Part shown: piece by piece, positions 43,728 through 52,382 of the stretch
How the letters are laid out: the number at the start of each line of letters is the position of its first letter
Position numbering within the stretch: position 1 is the stretch's first letter
Assembly (NCBI RefSeq): GCF_002216775.1
Contig: NZ_CP022315.1
Span: 1 to 64,000, forward strand
Direction of reading: 5' to 3'
Source of the DNA: Virgibacillus phasianinus
GTDB lineage: Bacteria; Bacillota; Bacilli; Bacillales; Amphibacillaceae
Length of the DNA stretch: 64,000 nt
The notes under the pieces: generated by a model
Databases searched by the model: none
What the model was told of the DNA's origin: nothing
Seen by the model: only the letters and a program-made list of their open reading frames with translations
Position numbers and translations under genes: made by a program

Positions 43728-45932
43728 ATGAACAATTTGTTAAGAAAATGGGGAAAGACCGTGGCTGGTTCCAAAAGCCGCTTCGCAACACTAATAATCT
43801 GGATTCTAGTGATTGGCATACTGTCTTCGATCTGGCCCCAGGTAAACAGCGAAGAAACTGCTTCGACCAATTTGTTACCAGATGACGCGATGTCCGTTCA
43901 GGCGTCGAAATTAATGGAGGAACAATTTCCCACGGACACCGGTGTCCCCTTATTGATGGTATGGTACCGGGACGGCGGGTTAACTGAATCTGATTATCAA
44001 GCTGTACAGTCCGTCTATCAAAAGCTGCAACAGGAGCCACTGGATAAGCAATCATTAGTGCCGGACTTTGGCAATATTCCTGTTAAAGCATTGCAGAAAT
44101 CTGCATCAAGTGATGGTGCTGCACTGACAACACCGGTATTTTTTGAAAAAGGAACTTCAACAGACACGCTCCAGCAGTCTTTGGATGCGTTAAAGAAACG
44201 AGTAACCACGGTCGCAGCCGACAATCCGTTTAATGGAAAAATCTCAAGCAATGGGCTGCACGTCCGATTTACCGGACCGGTTGGCATTCAGACCGACGCT
44301 ACTGAATTGTTCAGCCAGGCGGACATTACCCTGCTAGTCACGACTGTCCTGCTTGTGCTGGTATTATTAATCGTCCTATACCGTTCCCCGATCCTGGCTG
44401 TTGTTCCATTAATCAGCGTGGGCATCGCTTACGGATTGATCAGCCCGTTGCTTGGCTTTATGGCCAGTCAAGGCTGGATTGAGGTTGACGCACAGGCAAT
44501 TTCGATTATGACAGTGCTACTGTTCGGGGCGGGTACCGATTACTGTCTATTCTTGATTTCCCGGTACAGGGATGAACTGCAGCTTGAGGCAAATAAATAT
44601 ACTGCACTGCAAAAGGCAATTGCCCATTCAGGCAGTGCGATTATGATGAGTGCCGCAACCACTGTACTCGGTCTACTTACGCTATCACTCGCGCAATATG
44701 CGTCCTATGATCGCTTTGCGGTACCGTTCAGTCTAGCTATATTTATGATGGGAATTGCTGTCCTGACCTTCCTGCCTTCGATATTAGCAATGCTTGGCAG
44801 AGTAGCATTCTTTCCTTTTATTCCCCGTACCGAGAAAATGGCACAGGAATTGGAAAAAAAGAAAGGAAAGCCAGTTCGTCATCCAAAAACACGCAGCAAA
44901 TTCAGCAAAGCGGTTGGTCGGCTGGTTACCGAAAAACCATGGCCGATTATTATCATTTGTACCATTTTTCTTGGCGGGCTCGCACTTGTTGTCCCTAAAA
45001 TACAACTAACATATGGACTGCTTGATTCATTCCCGGAAGACATGCCGTCGCGCGAAGGATATACCATTATCGCCGACCATTACCCACCAGGTAAAATAGC
45101 ACCGGTTCAGGTCATTGTCGATACGGAAGGCAAGGAAGTCTCCTTGCAGGATGATCTCGCGTCCCGTGATGAAATTGAAAAAATCAGTGACCCAAGAACT
45201 GGCGTAAAGAATGCAGATTACCAGGCTTACGAGCTCACACTGGCAATTGATCCTTATTCAACAGAAGCTATTAGTCAAATACCAGCCATAAAAGACTCTG
45301 TTGTCAATAACCTGAAAGCTAAAGGCATACAGGACGCTGCCGATCACGTCTGGATCGGCGGTGAATCAGCAACACTGTACGATACGGAGGAAGTTACCAG
45401 CGAGGATCAGAACCTGATTATTCCTGTTGTCCTGGTCATCATTGCAGCATTGTTGCTTGCATACCTGCGCTCGATTGTCGCCATGCTGTATCTGTTAATC
45501 ACAGTCGTCCTGTCCTATCTTTCTGCACTTGGATTAGGCTGGCTATTGATTCATTATGGATTCGACGCACCTGCCATGCAGGGTCTGATTCCACTTTATG
45601 CCTTTGTCTTTCTGGTGGCACTCGGTGAAGACTACAATATCTTCATGGTTTCAAGCATTTGGAAAAACCGTAAGCATATGCCTATGAAAGAAGCAATCGC
45701 TGAAGGCGTCGGCCAGACAAGTGGCGTTATCAGTTCAGCCGGGCTGATTCTAGCTGGAACATTTTCTGTATTGGCCGTTATGCCGATTCAGGTGCTCGTT
45801 CAATTCGGTGCGGTAACCGCAATCGGCGTATTACTAGACACCTTTATTGTCAGGCCATTACTGGTCCCCGCCATCACAACAGTGCTCGGCAGATTTGCAT
45901 TTTGGCCCGGGAAACTTTGGAAAGAGAAATAG
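43728..45932 (+). CDS. MMPL/RND family transporter (YdfJ-like)
   Basis: A 734-residue inner membrane transporter with about 11-12 spans in two halves. Each half has an extracytoplasmic domain after its first span, and the hallmark intramembrane segments are FGAGTDYCLFLISRYRDELQ and ALGEDYNIFMVSSIWKNRKH. The acidic residues in these motifs couple transport to protons in the family. Length matches B. subtilis YdfJ. It probably exports lipids or hydrophobic compounds, under a divergent TetR repressor. Its stop is four bases before a family B repeat. Confidence 0.9.
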   Translation: MNNLLRKWGKTVAGSKSRFATLIIWILVIGILSSIWPQVNSEETASTNLLPDDAMSVQASKLMEEQFPTDTGVPLLMVWYRDGGLTESDYQAVQSVYQKLQQEPLDKQSLVPDFGNIPVKALQKSASSDGAALTTPVFFEKGTSTDTLQQSLDALKKRVTTVAADNPFNGKISSNGLHVRFTGPVGIQTDATELFSQADITLLVTTVLLVLVLLIVLYRSPILAVVPLISVGIAYGLISPLLGFMASQGWIEVDAQAISIMTVLLFGAGTDYCLFLISRYRDELQLEANKYTALQKAIAHSGSAIMMSAATTVLGLLTLSLAQYASYDRFAVPFSLAIFMMGIAVLTFLPSILAMLGRVAFFPFIPRTEKMAQELEKKKGKPVRHPKTRSKFSKAVGRLVTEKPWPIIIICTIFLGGLALVVPKIQLTYGLLDSFPEDMPSREGYTIIADHYPPGKIAPVQVIVDTEGKEVSLQDDLASRDEIEKISDPRTGVKNADYQAYELTLAIDPYSTEAISQIPAIKDSVVNNLKAKGIQDAADHVWIGGESATLYDTEEVTSEDQNLIIPVVLVIIAALLLAYLRSIVAMLYLLITVVLSYLSALGLGWLLIHYGFDAPAMQGLIPLYAFVFLVALGEDYNIFMVSSIWKNRKHMPMKEAIAEGVGQTSGVISSAGLILAGTFSVLAVMPIQVLVQFGAVTAIGVLLDTFIVRPLLVPAITTVLGRFAFWPGKLWKEK

Positions 45933-45935
45933 GAA

Positions 45936-46870
45936 GAGGCTGAGACAAAAGTAATTCAGTCATAAAGAAATCCGAACTATGATTCCAAATTCTTTAATTA
46001 GAATTCGGATTAGTTCGGATATTTTTCTTGGCTGTTTTTGTAAACATCACTGCGAATTGTCCATAAACTGCGGCATAACTATAGGAGTATAAATCCATCG
46101 CTGCTTAAAAAACACTGCGCTATCATGGCCTACTCGAGCTTACGCTGAGGGCACTGAAAAAGGTATAGTTAATACACAAATAGGTGGATCTATCATCGCA
46201 TCTTGAATATACTGCGCGCACCTTAGGGCGAGTGGCGAGTCTCCTTGCCCAGGCAAGGGGTAGCCGACGTTGCCCGCAAAGGGCGGTTTTAGTCGGGCTT
46301 CATTAACTGCCGTCCTCCGGGGTCTCGCCGATCTCTCACTTCCCGCAGGACAAGGAAAGCTTCCCTGAATAGCCATCGCACGAAGAAAAAGTGCTTTTCT
46401 TTTTCGAGGAGTCTCCGTATATTCAAGATGCTAGGTAAAGGTGAAAAACTAAATTTTTAAAAATCCACCACTTTTTCAGTGCCCTTCTTATGCTTCCGGA
46501 GTCCCATCTATGCCTATTATCTAAGCAGGGATCGACTACTACTCGCAGTTACATTTATTGAAGAATGAAGAATCGATGTTATGACATTATAGGTGCACTC
46601 AAACCTAGCGAAGGAAAAATACGGAGACTCCTGTGGGAGCAGAAGCCTTGATGAGACCCCGGAGAGCGTAAGCTCGAGGAGGCTCATCAGCTGCCCACGG
46701 AAAGCGCAGTGTTTTTCCGTAGCGGTCGCTGGACCACCAAACATGATTATTAGAATACGTCGCATTTTTTATCAACTGCGTATTAGGTCCGACCATTGAA
46801 AAAGTAACGTTTTAAACTGTCTATCCTGTGATTGTTCGTCTTTGAGTCAAACATTTTATATCCCAGCCTC
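45936..46870. mobile_element. Family B composite repeat interrupted by a family A element (B2)
   Basis: Starts GAGGCTGAGACAAAAG and ends ATATCCCAGCCTC; the left 180 bp and right 380 bp align with B1 at 16753-17395. The GC-rich right module is inverted relative to B1 and lacks the hairpin cassette. At 46147 a 340-bp family A element interrupts it. It fills the whole gap between the convergent MMPL and CocE genes, with the stops four and ten bases from its ends. Confidence 0.7.
46147..46486. mobile_element. Family A MITE-like element with 7-of-8 target duplication (A4)
   Basis: Ends are GAGGGCACTGAAAAAGG and CACTTTTTCAGTGCCCTT. It is flanked by CTTACGCT (46139-46146) and CTTATGCT (46487-46494). 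Inner inverted repeats GCATCTTGAATATAC / GTATATTCAAGATGC, the GC-rich core and the two-hairpin cassette are all present. Its 340 bp matches A3. Confidence 0.85.
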
Positions 46871-46879
46871 ACAAAATTG

Positions 46880-48940
46880 TTAAACGAAATCCCTCGGAAT
46901 TTCCTTCTTCCATGTTTTATGAAAAATTTCCTTATCACTTTCGAAAGCTGTCATCGTGTTAGTCAAATAAAAGCATGTCGCATCACTGGTCATCTCACTA
47001 AAGGTTTTTAACTTCGTTTGCCATTCATCTCTTCCTATAGTCAATTCCCATTCACAATTGACACGTGCAGATAACGGATCATCACCCTTTATCGTATACG
47101 TGTTTTTGTTCATGCTCCCGTGCTGCAAACCATTCGTGTGAAGTATTCTTTCACCTTCATCAGAAAAATCCTCCAGTTTCCAGCTATTCGTAATTAAATC
47201 ATGGGTCAGATTTCTGGTTCGCTCCCCTTCCCGGATAATATCTTTGCCAATCACCTGGGCAGTTTCCGGATTTTCAAAATTGCCGCAAGAATCATCATCA
47301 CGATGAGGCGTTCTGACTGGCAAAGAAAGATGTGTATCCTCTCCCTGATAAAGTTTTAATGAAACGGGCTTTGGCGAGGGCCATGCCTGTGGCCAATACG
47401 TCGGTGATAAGGCCACCTCCAGCTGATGTCCCGCAGGCAATTGTTGACCTAATGCATCAAGTTGAATAGAGACTTTATATTTTTCCCCAGGTTCTAATGG
47501 TTCAGGGTGTTCATGAGAATTTCTATGAGTTAAATTCAGTACACCCCAGCTTATTAAAGTCGATTCCCCTGTTGGCGCTTTATCAGATAATCGCACAGCT
47601 AACAGTGCACGTTCCTGATCTGATGACAATTCAGCATTGAGAACTGGATGACCCAATAGCTCGACCGTTTCCTGCAATGGGTCGGAGGTAAATACAACCG
47701 ATTTTCCATTTTCCAGACGCTGATCAGATGGTAAATCGCCAGGCTGACCAAATGGGCAAAATACTCCCGCATAGTAACCATGTTCCTGGACGCTTGGGAT
47801 TGTACTTTCCCCTGATGCTTTCGCTCCATTCATTAACTTCCCGTCGGCTAGCCAAAGTGAAGTCCCACTGACGTTAGTCGATGGCCAGGCATGATCAGCA
47901 ACCCACCTGCCGGGTCTTTCGGTATATTGCACCTTAGGTAATTCACTATCCTGAATCCACGAAGTTAATTTAGGCTCGTCCATGATACCAGTATCGATTC
48001 CTTTTAACCATTGATCCCACCAGCGCAATGCTTCTTGCAAGAAACCAATTGCCGGCTCAGGGGTGGCAACTTCCGGATATTCATGCGCCCAAGGTCCAAT
48101 TAACCCCTTGCTCTCATTTGGCAAATTTTCAAGCAGTCGAAACACTGCATTTGTATAGCCATCCTGCCAGCCACTAACAGCAAATACTGGAATTTTAACA
48201 TCTGAATAATCTTCACAAATGGACCCATGTTTCCAATATCCGTCCCTGCGCTGATGTTTCACCCATTCCTCCACATTGGGCGGTGTATTTTCCAACCTGT
48301 CTAACCAATTATCCCTCCAGCTTTCCCCAACAACTTCAGGGTCCTGGGGCCTCGCATTATAAGCAAACATCGTGGATGCCCACCATAGCATATCCGATGA
48401 TAAAAGCGTTCCACCTTTATAGTGAACATCATCCGCATAGCGGTCATCTGTCGAACATAACGTAATAATTGTTTTCAGGGCTGGATGCTGCCTGGCAGCT
48501 ACCTGTAAACTGCTAAATCCTCCCCATGACTTGCCAATCATGCCGACGGAACCGGTAGACCAAGGCTGTTTACCTATCCAATCCAATACCTCAAGTGCAT
48601 CATCTTGTTCCTGCTTCAGGTATTCATCTACTAAAATACCATCGGAGTCACCGGAACCTCTTATATCGACACGAATACTCGCATAGCCATGCCCCGCAAA
48701 GTACGGGTGTCTGATGGAATCCCGTATAGCTGTAAAATCATTTTTACGGTACGGAATATATTCCAAAATAGCAGGTACCGGATTCTCTTCCGCATCCTTT
48801 GGCAGCCAGATTGTGGCAGCTAACCTTGAACCGTCAGACATCGGAATCCAGACATGGTCCAGCTTCCTTGTTTCTCTAGGAAACTCCGTTTTAATTGTTC
48901 GTCTTTCTGAATCTCTAACATTGAATACCAATTCTGTCAC
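46880..48940 (-). CDS. CocE/NonD family hydrolase (X-Pro dipeptidyl peptidase S15 type)
   Basis: A 686-residue serine hydrolase. The N-terminal alpha/beta domain has MSDGSRLAATIWLPKDAEEN, GSGDSDGILVDEYLKQEQDD and the nucleophile elbow MIGKSWGGFSSLQ; His lies in GPWAHEYPE. The C-terminal jelly-roll domain (from about 400) includes LPAGHQLEVALSPTYWPQAW. The enzyme could act on peptides or esters. The upstream TetR gene ends two bases before GTG 48940. A TTG at 48931 has a better-spaced GAGGTG (six bases) and may be the true start. It forms a two-gene unit with the regulator. Confidence 0.9.
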   Translation of the reverse strand: MTELVFNVRDSERRTIKTEFPRETRKLDHVWIPMSDGSRLAATIWLPKDAEENPVPAILEYIPYRKNDFTAIRDSIRHPYFAGHGYASIRVDIRGSGDSDGILVDEYLKQEQDDALEVLDWIGKQPWSTGSVGMIGKSWGGFSSLQVAARQHPALKTIITLCSTDDRYADDVHYKGGTLLSSDMLWWASTMFAYNARPQDPEVVGESWRDNWLDRLENTPPNVEEWVKHQRRDGYWKHGSICEDYSDVKIPVFAVSGWQDGYTNAVFRLLENLPNESKGLIGPWAHEYPEVATPEPAIGFLQEALRWWDQWLKGIDTGIMDEPKLTSWIQDSELPKVQYTERPGRWVADHAWPSTNVSGTSLWLADGKLMNGAKASGESTIPSVQEHGYYAGVFCPFGQPGDLPSDQRLENGKSVVFTSDPLQETVELLGHPVLNAELSSDQERALLAVRLSDKAPTGESTLISWGVLNLTHRNSHEHPEPLEPGEKYKVSIQLDALGQQLPAGHQLEVALSPTYWPQAWPSPKPVSLKLYQGEDTHLSLPVRTPHRDDDSCGNFENPETAQVIGKDIIREGERTRNLTHDLITNSWKLEDFSDEGERILHTNGLQHGSMNKNTYTIKGDDPLSARVNCEWELTIGRDEWQTKLKTFSEMTSDATCFYLTNTMTAFESDKEIFHKTWKKEIPRDFV

Positions 48941-48942
48941 CT

Positions 48943-49650
48943 CTAGTTTTCATTTATGTTTGGTTTAAAATGAACCTCTTTTCGTTTTTCAGGTATAACC
49001 ACCTTCATTACACTCTCATGCACATAATAAAGTGCTCGTTCATAAGCCTCTTCAACGGTGTAATTTCTGCGCTGGTTCATAAAGGTTGTCATCATACCTT
49101 TCCAGATTAATAACGTGGAATCAGCAATAAACTCCACATCGTTCTGGTTAATAAAGCCTTCACCGACAGCATCTTGAATATAAAGGATACTTCGTTTCGA
49201 AAAGGACTGTTCCATAATAATAGACTTAATTTGTTCAGGTAAGCCAAGCAATTCTTCTTTATAGATTTTATAATAACTTTCCAGCATTTCTTCCGGGACA
49301 ATGCCTAAATTATTAATGAAGATTCCTGCGTAAATTTGCGGTTGCGTGAAGGAGTGTTTACAGAAACATTCCCAGGAATACAGCCACTTTTCCACCGTGT
49401 TCGTCCCTTTTTCTATATAATGCGGCAATTCCTCTATATAATCTTTCGTAAAACGCATCGCTGCAAAAAATTTTAAATGGGATAAATCTTTAAAATAGTT
49501 GTAAGCAGTGGAACTTGTATAGCCTGCTTTGTCCGCTATTTTTCGGATTGTGACATTCTCTATACCTTCCGTTTCAATAACCTCTGTTGCAGCATTCAAG
49601 AAGTAACGCCACATGCGCTCCCGTTGTATTTCTTTTCTTCCAGCTTGCAT
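48943..49650 (-). CDS. TetR/AcrR family regulator of the CocE-type hydrolase operon
   Basis: A 235-residue regulator. DNA-binding part: RMWRYFLNAATEVIETEGIE and TIRKIADKAGYTSSTAYNYF. The C-terminal ligand domain is helical and about 180 residues, with SWECFCKHSFTQPQIYAGIF. ATG 49650 follows AAGGATGTGTACGT. Its ribosome binding region is the end of family D repeat D3. It is co-transcribed with the hydrolase and probably regulates the operon. Confidence 0.88.
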   Translation of the reverse strand: MQAGRKEIQRERMWRYFLNAATEVIETEGIENVTIRKIADKAGYTSSTAYNYFKDLSHLKFFAAMRFTKDYIEELPHYIEKGTNTVEKWLYSWECFCKHSFTQPQIYAGIFINNLGIVPEEMLESYYKIYKEELLGLPEQIKSIIMEQSFSKRSILYIQDAVGEGFINQNDVEFIADSTLLIWKGMMTTFMNQRRNYTVEEAYERALYYVHESVMKVVIPEKRKEVHFKPNINEN

Positions 49651-49668
49651 ACGTACACATCCTTTTTA

Positions 49669-49760
49669 GAAAATCTTGGCTTGTCACCATGAACTACTGG
49701 CGAAAGTCATAGATTTTTTTATACTTTATACCGATAAAGATTTCTTAAAGTGTAAGAAAT
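49669..49760. repeat. Family D intergenic repeat (D3)
   Basis: GAAAATCTTGGCTTGTCACC, CTGGCGAAAGTCATAG, TTTTTTTATACTTTATACCG and ATAAAGATTTC follow in the order of D2. The CTTTTTAGA at its left end forms, on the minus strand, TCTAAAAAGG, which is the binding site of the TetR gene. Confidence 0.65.
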
Positions 49761-49786
49761 TCGTATCAACATACCCTGAGATGATA

Positions 49787-51307
49787 CTACTTTTTAACAT
49801 AATTATGAATACGTTCATCTTGTTTCAACCATTTTATAAGTGAAAGCGATAATAAAATATACATAATTAGCACTGGAATTGACACTAGAACAGAGGATGT
49901 TTGAACAACTTCCAATCCGCCAACAACCATTAAGCTGATAGACAATGCTGATAATACAGCACCCCATAGTAAACTGTGCCAACGTGCTGGCTCCGCATTC
50001 CTGCCTAAATCCTTCGATGCCACACTGGCAATAACATAGCTTGCTGAATCAAGTGATGTCGCTAAGAAAATAAAGCCGAGAATAACAAAGAATACCGAAA
50101 CAACAATTGGTAATGGCAGCGAATTTAATACGGCAACAATAACAGATTGCTCACTTTGTTCCGATAAAATTTCAACCAAATTCACCTTTCCGCTAAGCTG
50201 CAGGTCCATTGCGTAACCGCCAAATACACCAAAGTATAACCAGCTGCCTACTGACCCCCACATTAATACATTAAAGACAAGTTCCCTGATGCTTCTTCCC
50301 TTTGAAATTCGTGCAACAAATATACCGATAAATGGTGCAGTTGCAGCAAACCAAGCCCAGTAGAATACTGTCCATGTTTGAGGGAATCCACCTTTTGAAA
50401 TTGGATCAGTATACAAACTCATTTTCATAAAGTTATCCAGCATCAGTCCAAAACTATTAGTGAAATAAGATAAAATAAATAAAGTTGGACCCACAATAAT
50501 AACAAATAAGGCTAGTCCTAATGCCATATAAACATTCCAATCACTTAATCGGCGAATCCCTTTATATAAGCCGAGATAAGCACTGGAGCTAAAGATTACA
50601 GTCCATATTATGATGATTACAATATTTAAAAATAGAGAGGGCTCTATTCCTAATAAATTACTGATCACCGCCGACACCATTGGTACACCAAGACCCAGCG
50701 ATGTTCCAAGTCCTCCAATCATGCTCCAGATAACTAACACATCAATTGCTTCACCTAAAAATCCATCCGCGTGCTTTCCTAAGACTCCACTGCAAGCTGC
50801 ACTTATCCGCAGTGTACGTTTTTTGCGGACAAAGAAACTATATGCCATCACTACTGCTGGTAACGCATACAAAGCCCAGGCAGATAATCCCCAATGAAAC
50901 AAACCATAGGTAACCGCAAATTCAGCTGCTTCTGTCGATTCACCCTCGATGCCAAATGGCGGGCCAGTGTAATAGTAAAGTGGTTCCACAATCGACCAGA
51001 ACATAATGCTTGTCCCCATGCTTGCACAGAAAAGCATGCCGCCCCAGCTAAACCGGGAAAACTCTGGTTTGTCATCCTTGTCGCCAAGCTTCACCCTTCC
51101 GTAACGCCCAACCATCAACCATATTAAAATGACAAATAACCCAATAGTTAAGAATTCAAAAGCCCAATCCAATCGATAGGTTATGCCTGTCATCATGTCT
51201 TGTAGTACTGGTGCAGCAGATTCTCTGAATAATACCAGCAATAAAGTTACAATAACTACCAGAGAAATCGCCGGCCAAAAAATTGTTTTATCAATTTTAG
51301 TATTCAT
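49787..51307 (-). CDS. BCCT family osmolyte transporter (betaine/choline/carnitine)
   Basis: A 506-residue carrier with about 12 spans. The BCCT signature WTVFYWAWFAATAPFIGIFV followed by ARISKGR is present, along with FWSIVEPLYYYTGPPFG and FHWGLSAWALYALPAVVMAY. Na+- or H+-coupled uptake of glycine betaine, carnitine or choline for osmoprotection is the known role; the exact substrate is open. ATG 51307 is preferred: GGAGGT lies 13 bases upstream, and the preceding in-frame 47 residues look non-native and overlap the terminator at 51425. Confidence 0.9.
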   Translation of the reverse strand: MNTKIDKTIFWPAISLVVIVTLLLVLFRESAAPVLQDMMTGITYRLDWAFEFLTIGLFVILIWLMVGRYGRVKLGDKDDKPEFSRFSWGGMLFCASMGTSIMFWSIVEPLYYYTGPPFGIEGESTEAAEFAVTYGLFHWGLSAWALYALPAVVMAYSFFVRKKRTLRISAACSGVLGKHADGFLGEAIDVLVIWSMIGGLGTSLGLGVPMVSAVISNLLGIEPSLFLNIVIIIIWTVIFSSSAYLGLYKGIRRLSDWNVYMALGLALFVIIVGPTLFILSYFTNSFGLMLDNFMKMSLYTDPISKGGFPQTWTVFYWAWFAATAPFIGIFVARISKGRSIRELVFNVLMWGSVGSWLYFGVFGGYAMDLQLSGKVNLVEILSEQSEQSVIVAVLNSLPLPIVVSVFFVILGFIFLATSLDSASYVIASVASKDLGRNAEPARWHSLLWGAVLSALSISLMVVGGLEVVQTSSVLVSIPVLIMYILLSLSLIKWLKQDERIHNYVKK

Positions 51308-51424
51308 ATGTTGTTTACATACCTCCATTTCAATTCGTTTTCGTGAACGCGTTCTTTTAATTAACATGTTCATATTAACAGAATAATTGGATCTGTCAAA
51401 CAGAAAAATGTTGGATAGACATAT

Positions 51425-51460
51425 AAAAGGACGATTATACCGGGGCATAATCGTCCTTTT
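51425..51460. terminator. Terminator of the TrmB gene, possibly bidirectional
   Basis: AAAAGGACGATTAT and ATAATCGTCCTTTT form a 14-bp perfect stem around CCGGGGC-like loop, with A and T runs at both ends. Confidence 0.85.
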
Positions 51461-51491
51461 GAATTATTTATTTTGTCAGTCTCATTATCAA

Positions 51492-52250
51492 CTAGTACCT
51501 CAACTTCAACAAAACGTCCCGAATTTCCTTATCTTCCATAATCGTGTCCTGATACTTCCGCGTAATTTCAGTTAATGCAACATCATGATAGAAAAACTCA
51601 GTAAAAAACTTGACCAGGGAACGTGACTGGGTTCGGATTGCTTGCCACGTTGTTTCCTCCACCCCAGCGAACAGAATTTCCTGTTCATCCACAATCAGCA
51701 TCCGGCTGCGCTCAAGTGTGTCGTGGTTGAAATCCGGAATCAGCGTGGAGACGGAAGGAATTATTGTATCAATTGCACCGATCACATGAATGGTAACCGC
51801 AATGCCTGCTTCATGTTTTTCTTCTAAGGTTGGCAGATAGGCCGTTAAATCATCAGCCCATCCAGAAATGATAATAGACTCCTGCGCCTGCTCAAGCAAA
51901 TTTTCCAATAAAGATTGAATCGATTGATCATCCCGCAGTGTCCAGACCCGATCATCTTTGGGTGTTTGTTTAATTGGTGTATGTCGCAGCTCTTCCACTT
52001 TTGTATTAAAATCGGCAGTCAGTTTTTTAATAGCAGATTCAAGCGGCAAAGCGGTATAAAGCCGCTTTTTTTCAACCGTTGTTTCTAAAATCATCCCTTT
52101 ATCGATCAAGCGATGAATGACTTCATATACTTTTGCCCGCGGAACCCCGGACCGCTTCACGATTGTCGTTGCATCTAACGGGGTATCGACGGTGATAAGC
52201 GATTCGTATACCTGGCTTTCATATTTAGAAAATCCAAATTTTTGCAGCAC
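51492..52250 (-). CDS. TrmB family transcriptional regulator
   Basis: A 252-residue regulator starting at GTG 52250 with AAGGAG nine bases upstream. The N-terminal winged helix reads FGFSKYESQVYESLITVDTP and TIVKRSGVPRAKVYEVIHRL, typical of TrmB (sugar-sensing regulators). The C-terminal phospholipase-D-like/sensor domain includes IIISGWADDLTAYLPTLEEK. The MFS gene at 52383 is divergent, and a 13-bp perfect inverted repeat lies between them. It probably represses the MFS gene in response to a small ligand. Confidence 0.88.
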   Translation of the reverse strand: MLQKFGFSKYESQVYESLITVDTPLDATTIVKRSGVPRAKVYEVIHRLIDKGMILETTVEKKRLYTALPLESAIKKLTADFNTKVEELRHTPIKQTPKDDRVWTLRDDQSIQSLLENLLEQAQESIIISGWADDLTAYLPTLEEKHEAGIAVTIHVIGAIDTIIPSVSTLIPDFNHDTLERSRMLIVDEQEILFAGVEETTWQAIRTQSRSLVKFFTEFFYHDVALTEITRKYQDTIMEDKEIRDVLLKLRY

Positions 52251-52318
52251 GATTTTTATCTCCTTGATTAATTAGTTACTATCATCTTAGCACATTTCAA
52301 GTCGGTTAAAAATTCTTC

Positions 52319-52347
52319 TTGCATCGCCCTTTAATAAAAGTTACTAT
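52319..52347 (+). promoter_or_regulatory. Sigma-A promoter of the MFS gene
   Basis: TTGCAT (52319-52324), a 17-bp spacer and TACTAT (52342-52347). The -10 region lies inside the inverted repeat at 52334-52365. Confidence 0.6.
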
Positions 52348-52365
52348 TATAGTAGTAACTTTTAT
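52334..52365 (+). promoter_or_regulatory. Probable TrmB operator with 13-bp perfect arms
   Basis: ATAAAAGTTACTA and TAGTAACTTTTAT are exact reverse complements separated by six bases. The site covers the -10 region of the MFS promoter. A half site AGTTACTA also lies at 52274, close to the TrmB start, which suggests autoregulation. Confidence 0.75.
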
Positions 52366-52382
52366 CGGGAGGAGAAAGAAAG

